From contig JAGLQE010000378.1 of the NCBI GenBank assembly GCA_023137005.1, forward strand, positions 1 to 6,691: 6,691 nucleotides of DNA, in the 5' to 3' direction. Numbering within the stretch: position 1 is the stretch's first letter; each line of letters starts with the position of its first letter. The position numbers were made by a program, and so were the translations under genes. The notes beneath the pieces are model-generated. The model was given only the letters and a program-made list of their open reading frames with translations, was not told where the DNA came from and did no database searches. The DNA is from Thermoplasmata archaeon. GTDB taxonomy: Archaea > Thermoplasmatota > Thermoplasmata > SG8-5 > JAGLSY01. Shown here piece after piece: positions 6,501 to 6,691 of this stretch.

Positions 6501-6691
6501 CAATGTCGCAGGTACATTCATCGATCTGGACATAACAGATGATAACCTGAACATCGTGAGATACAGTGCCAATGGAGGAGCAGATATCATCCTATCAGCA
6601 CCCTTTGACATAGACACTATTGGCTGGGCGGATGGCAATTATATCATCCAGGTATGGGCCAATGATACAGCCGGGAACCAGGTGACCCACG
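481..6691 (+). CDS. Giant secreted GLUG / NosD beta-helix / PKD-Ig surface protein (3' end beyond window)
   Basis: The frame is open for 2070 codons with no stop and runs off the right edge. The start is fixed at ATG 481: an in-frame TGA lies at 472-474, AGGTGA sits 6 bases upstream of the ATG, and the first residues (MKKLSATLLVLVMIM) form a signal peptide that later ATGs would damage. Domains by residue: signal peptide 1-26; GLUG unit 1 36-320; GLUG unit 2 321-1302; NosD-type parallel beta-helix 1303-1715; Ig/FN3-like 1721-1817; two PKD-like repeats 1818-1993; a further Ig-like domain from 1994. GLUG repeats are known from bacterial and archaeal adhesin-like proteins, NosD/beta-helix domains from carbohydrate-binding or carbohydrate-cleaving proteins, and PKD/Ig domains from surface stalks. 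I infer an exported adhesin, carbohydrate-binding or surface-layer protein. No enzyme active site is recognisable. It is the only convincing gene here. An anchor (transmembrane helix or sorting signal) would be expected in the missing C-terminus. Confidence 0.95.
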   Translation, partial: MKKLSATLLVLVMIMSSMVPLASVMGEKAQPEPLFAGGDGSIGDPYQISNVWELQSMNASLGSHFILINDIDASNTTAWNSGGGFESIGNDITAFNGFLDGGGHVVSGLYINRPATNSVGLFGETDINSEIENINLENFIITGADYVGGLVGRSSGGSITNCYTMGSASGGNIVGGFVGRSTGSSITNCYSTGSAIGHWDIGGFVGDNAATITNCYTTGSASGDSYVGGFAGLNLAVITNSYSTGNTSGTGTDVGGFAGLDMNSIANCFWDTVTSGQASSDGGTGKNTTNMMNNFTFTNAGWDFDNTWFSVNESTRPFLRMEYNTKITNSHQLQLMAMNLTADYELGNDIDVSDTSVASQMWGTNASNGGKGFLPVGNNSDPFTGSLDGGGSTIDGLFIKRPSEYFVGLIGLGIVNSAVRNFGLTGVDIEGYQSVGPVLGQGINCFVENCHVTGSVISYDGWAGGIIGYSWGGPVKNCTANANVTDLSSGDTGGIAGVNQGGGIIENCTSYGKITGFGSPTGGIVGDLRNGTINNCRSYGNVSSNNTGWIGGIAGRISDTDGIIMNSRSYSDVYSPLSLVGGIVGGGRGEISNCISNGNVTGFDSVGGISGRMSDGGLVTNCMNNGTVNGANNNVGGIVGELANGNVIGCTNYGDIYNDNFGAGGVIGLSWSLGTSIISNCHNHGNITGRDYNGGVVGALQDDGRVDNCTTTGNIALVTGGSLSGGFAGLCDDSSSIRDSWSSGTVDGGTRPGMAGFIAENSGTIINCYSTGNVTGGNENGGFSCFNYGTGQIYDSQAYGNVSGYGTIGGFTSHNTGTIENSTAYGNASGTLDEIGGFAGDNSGGSIAYCSAYGDATGNNLVGGLVGRLNGGTLTNCNATGNTTGTGDNIGGLVGEVTSGSVDSCQAYGDVKGDSFDVGGLIGENQGSVSNSISYGMVNNTLINTGGLIGYQTSSGTVTGSQANGDVFGGLSWIGGLIGINEGLVDDCHTYGNTTGYGVNTDAVGGLIGENWGPVSNSTSHVTTRGDDKVGGLIGFNIAGNIIGCEAYGNTTGSGWYVGGLVGDHAGEIYSSFTSNYVTGVNFVGGLIGDHTGNSNITGCWSESMVFASGSSAGGLIGSSSGAPISECYATGYVEGTMSVGGLLGWYGGGTASLNKSYATGDVNGTSRVGGLIGGQFGSNILDCYATGNVSGQSSVGGFAGGPGGFVENCYATGTVTGTTDIGGFFGNHSLAGSLNNCFWDNQTSGTSIGVGVGGPEDVTGLPTVQMMQSSTFTDAGWDFTTVWGILEDSTYPFLRALLPGPVYNVNTGENFTTIQAAIDDTDTLDGHTITVEAGTYNENVVVNKQLTIIGNGSANSIIDAQLVGDTVLITANWVNISGFSMINSGPVWDDALIELYQVQNCNVSENSPHDGDWEGIYLEGSSYNTLYGNYLDNNDRGIFARDSLYNDISYNTILNGYDSIDLLSGSNYNNVIGNTVNGNTYGLAISTSGNTITDNKFSGNSNYNIQISGGGNSNVISNNYINNSIVNWGGIYFNGAGANTIHDNVIYNNNIGILLYQSSGSQIYNNTILDNDHGFYIQYSHNNNLTNNVISNSVAGIRMVSDSSGNDIVDNNITGSSSMGFDLDFSTLNNYIYHNNIIGNALQAEDDGANFWDNGYPSGGNYWSDYNGTDLMSGPTQGVPGADGIGDTHYNDTYGQGIQGGTNEDNYPLMTPEDIDDNHPPGSVVLDPANYWNNGVLTLIVDTYDARGTITDIHLWYSFEGGAWTLFGTNSTGDSFDFNWPDGEGNYSFYSIAEDDSGNVEATPIGADTTAGYDFTLPTVDAGIDIISNVQFLQNASGSDAMSGISLIDWLVLTGPGNVTFGDINAIDTTIEADVDGDYVLRIRIYDLAGNNAWSLFNLTWDTTAPVVDTGSYEAASTLIQHNANVTDATSGVATYLWTMVSGPGNITFGTADADNTTIEADENGTYVLRLNVTDNAGNWNYDDMIFIWDQIAPVMSLTSPVNNTFNVAGTFIDLDITDDNLNIVRYSANGGADIILSAPFDIDTIGWADGNYIIQVWANDTAGNQVTH
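586..906 (+). other. GLUG unit 1 N-terminal cap (residues 36-142)
   Basis: The segment opens with GGDGSIGDPYQISNVWELQ, the entry motif typical of GLUG-repeat proteins (GG-G-DPY-I-...-L). It continues with INDIDAS, a Gly-rich turn FNGFLDGGGHVVSGLYINRP and a first short rung VGLFG at residues 119-123. IENINLENFIITG then leads into the first full rung. The same plan recurs at residues 321-433, so it appears to be a folding cap of the solenoid rather than random linker. Confidence 0.75.
913..1287 (+). repeat. GLUG array 1: five rungs of 26-27 residues
   Basis: Core motifs of the form (V/I)GG(L/F)(V/A)G start with Gly at residues 148, 175, 202, 228 and 255, so the spacings are 27, 27, 26 and 27. 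Each is followed by an I-x-N-(C/S) strand at 162, 189, 215, 241 and 268. Four of these five positions are Cys and one is Ser. The pattern matches the GLUG motif and predicts one beta-solenoid coil per repeat. At DNA level the first two rungs are nearly identical (see 919-1071). Confidence 0.85.
919..1071 (+). repeat. 81-bp period tandem DNA repeat inside GLUG array 1
   Basis: Bases 919-990 and 1000-1071 align without gaps at an offset of 81 bases. By hand I count 9 differences in 72 bases. The longest shared block covers TTCTATCACGAACTGCTAC. The period equals 27 codons, one GLUG rung, so the duplication keeps the frame. Most other rungs are far more diverged at DNA level, so this pair looks recent. 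Confidence 0.85.
1282..1440 (+). other. GLUG unit 1 C-terminal cap (residues 268-320)
   Basis: The last rung leads into NCFWDTVTSG, a Gly-rich loop with GGTGKNTT, then FTFTNAGWDFDNTW and finally RPFLR. This CFWD...TSG...GWDF...W...PFLR series is the usual closing module of GLUG arrays. It recurs in this protein at residues 1238-1302 with conserved CFWD, TSG, AGWDF and PFLR. It probably caps the open hydrophobic end of the solenoid. Confidence 0.75.
1441..1779 (+). other. GLUG unit 2 N-terminal cap (residues 321-433)
   Basis: The segment repeats the plan of the first cap. ITNSHQLQLMAM matches ISNVWELQSM, and LGNDIDVS matches INDIDAS. FLPVGNNSDPFTGSLDGGG matches FESIGNDITAFNGFLDGGG, IDGLFIKRP matches VSGLYINRP, and VGLIG (407-411) matches VGLFG. 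It lacks the GGDG-DPY opening of cap 1, as expected for an internal unit. A duplication of the whole cap-array-cap unit is the simplest explanation. Confidence 0.75.
1780..4200 (+). repeat. GLUG array 2: about 29 rungs of 26-31 residues
   Basis: Core GG-x-x-G motifs begin near residues 436 (degenerate, VGPVLG), 464, 493, 522, 551, 581, 607, 636, 664, 694, 725, 755 (degenerate), 781, 809, 836, 863, 891, 919, 946, 975, 1005, 1031, 1059, 1085, 1114, 1141, 1170, 1197 and 1223. The mean step is about 28. Each rung carries a strand ending in Cys (20) or Ser (9), then x-x-x-x-(G)N/D and a turn. The third residue of the core falls in blocks: Ile, Val, Phe, Leu, Phe. A continuous array predicts a long beta-solenoid rod. 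Three rungs near residues 755-813 have lost the terminal Gly (GFIAE, GGFSC, GGFTS) and may form a kink or a ligand-binding patch. Confidence 0.85.
4192..4386 (+). other. GLUG unit 2 C-terminal cap (residues 1238-1302)
   Basis: The array closes with NNCFWDNQTSGTS, a Gly/Val-rich loop, MMQSSTFTDAGWDFTTVW and YPFLRALLPGP. It is clearly related to the cap at residues 268-320 (CFWD, TSG, TFT-AGWDF, W, PFLR). The loop between TSG and GWDF is several residues longer than in cap 1. A Pro/Gly-rich joint (LLPGP) then links it to the beta-helix domain. Confidence 0.75.
4387..5625 (+). other. NosD/pectate-lyase-like right-handed beta-helix domain (residues 1303-1715)
   Basis: The domain opens with YNVNTGENFTTIQAAID, then HTITVEAGTYNENVVV and LTIIGNG, the entry of the pectin-esterase/NosD type of parallel beta-helix. 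About 15 coils of roughly 20-24 residues follow, rich in Asn, Ile, Tyr and Gly. They show the N-N-x-I/V pattern of an asparagine ladder, for example NVISNNYI, HDNVIYNNN, IYNNTILDN and LTNNVISN. It closes with FWDNGYPSGGNYWSDYNGTD and then DGIGDTHYND...DNYPLM, the hallmark end of archaeal NosD-type domains. Such domains bind or process carbohydrates or act as scaffolds. I cannot identify a conserved catalytic triad, so binding or scaffolding is more likely than lyase activity. The coding DNA of the coils is AT-rich because of Asn, Ile and Tyr content, not necessarily because of transfer. Confidence 0.85.
5641..5931 (+). other. Ig/FN3-like domain (residues 1721-1817)
   Basis: About 97 residues follow the beta-helix with an alternating hydrophobic pattern and few helix-forming stretches. 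ITDIHLWYSFEGGAWTLFG, then FDFNWPDGEGNYSFYSIAED and DSGNVE resemble the bacterial and archaeal Ig/FN3-like domains in which a D-x-x-GN loop precedes the last strand. It lacks close similarity to the next two repeats. The probable role is a spacer or stalk domain. Confidence 0.65.
5932..6459 (+). repeat. Two tandem 88-residue PKD-like domains (residues 1818-1905 and 1906-1993)
   Basis: The two units align without a single gap over 88 residues. By hand I count 36 identities (about 41 percent). Shared landmarks are P-x-VD-x-G at the start, DA-x-SG, a Trp in the middle, GPGN(V/I)TFG, TTIEAD, G-x-YVLR, D-x-AGN and WD at the end. The GPGN-TFG / TTIEAD / YVLRL-V-D-AGN series matches PKD/REJ-type beta-sandwich domains of surface proteins. 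They probably act as stalk or protein/sugar interaction modules. DNA identity is clearly lower than in the 81-bp GLUG repeat, so this duplication is older. Confidence 0.75.
6460..6691 (+). other. Start of a further Ig-like domain, cut by the window edge (residue 1994 on)
   Basis: The sequence APVMSLTSPVNNTF, then IDLDITDDN, IVRYSANGG and GWADGNYIIQVWANDTAGNQV fits a bacterial/archaeal Ig-like domain of the P-x-x-x-L-x-SP-x-N-N-T type. It ends near a D-x-AGN loop like its neighbours. It is not a third copy of the 88-residue PKD-like unit, because the GPGN-TFG core is missing. The protein clearly continues beyond the window. Confidence 0.65.

Overview
The window holds one very large protein-coding gene, open at its 3' end, preceded by about 480 bases without a convincing gene. 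The frame starting at ATG 481 runs without a stop for 2070 codons to the right edge. An archaeal, probably euryarchaeal, source is suggested by three things. The NosD-type beta-helix ends in a cap (NYWSDYNGTD, then DGIGD and DNYPLM) that is common in secreted proteins of methanogens and Thermoplasmata. There is an AT-rich TATA-like element at archaeal spacing, and an AGGTGA ribosome-binding site. The lineage call is an inference; no 16S or other marker gene is present.

Layout. Bases 1-180 are of mixed composition and contain two inverted repeats (93-114 and 135-177). Bases 180-350 show only T-rich tracts. Bases 355-480 are strongly AT-rich and form the likely promoter: four TATCTA copies, a TATA-like box near 424-432, a small palindrome at 436-450 and a Shine-Dalgarno at 469-474. 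The protein then reads, in order: signal peptide (residues 1 to about 26); GLUG unit 1 (N-cap, 5 rungs, FWD/GWDF C-cap; about 36-320); GLUG unit 2 (the same plan with about 29 rungs; about 321-1302); a NosD/pectate-lyase-like right-handed beta-helix (about 1303-1715); an Ig/FN3-like domain (about 1721-1817); two ungapped 88-residue PKD-like repeats (1818-1993); and the start of another Ig-like domain (1994 onward). The C-terminus and any membrane or cell-wall anchor lie outside the window.

The likely product is a giant, exported, heavily glycosylatable cell-surface or extracellular protein. Two kinds of beta-solenoid would form a long rod on an Ig/PKD stalk, consistent with adhesion, carbohydrate binding or a surface layer. 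No catalytic site is recognisable in the visible part. The most notable points are internal: an in-register Cys/Ser ladder across 34 GLUG rungs, an in-register N-glycosylation sequon ladder, block-wise subfamilies of rungs that record stepwise amplification, and a recent 81-bp tandem duplication. I see no defence, metabolic or mobile system here.
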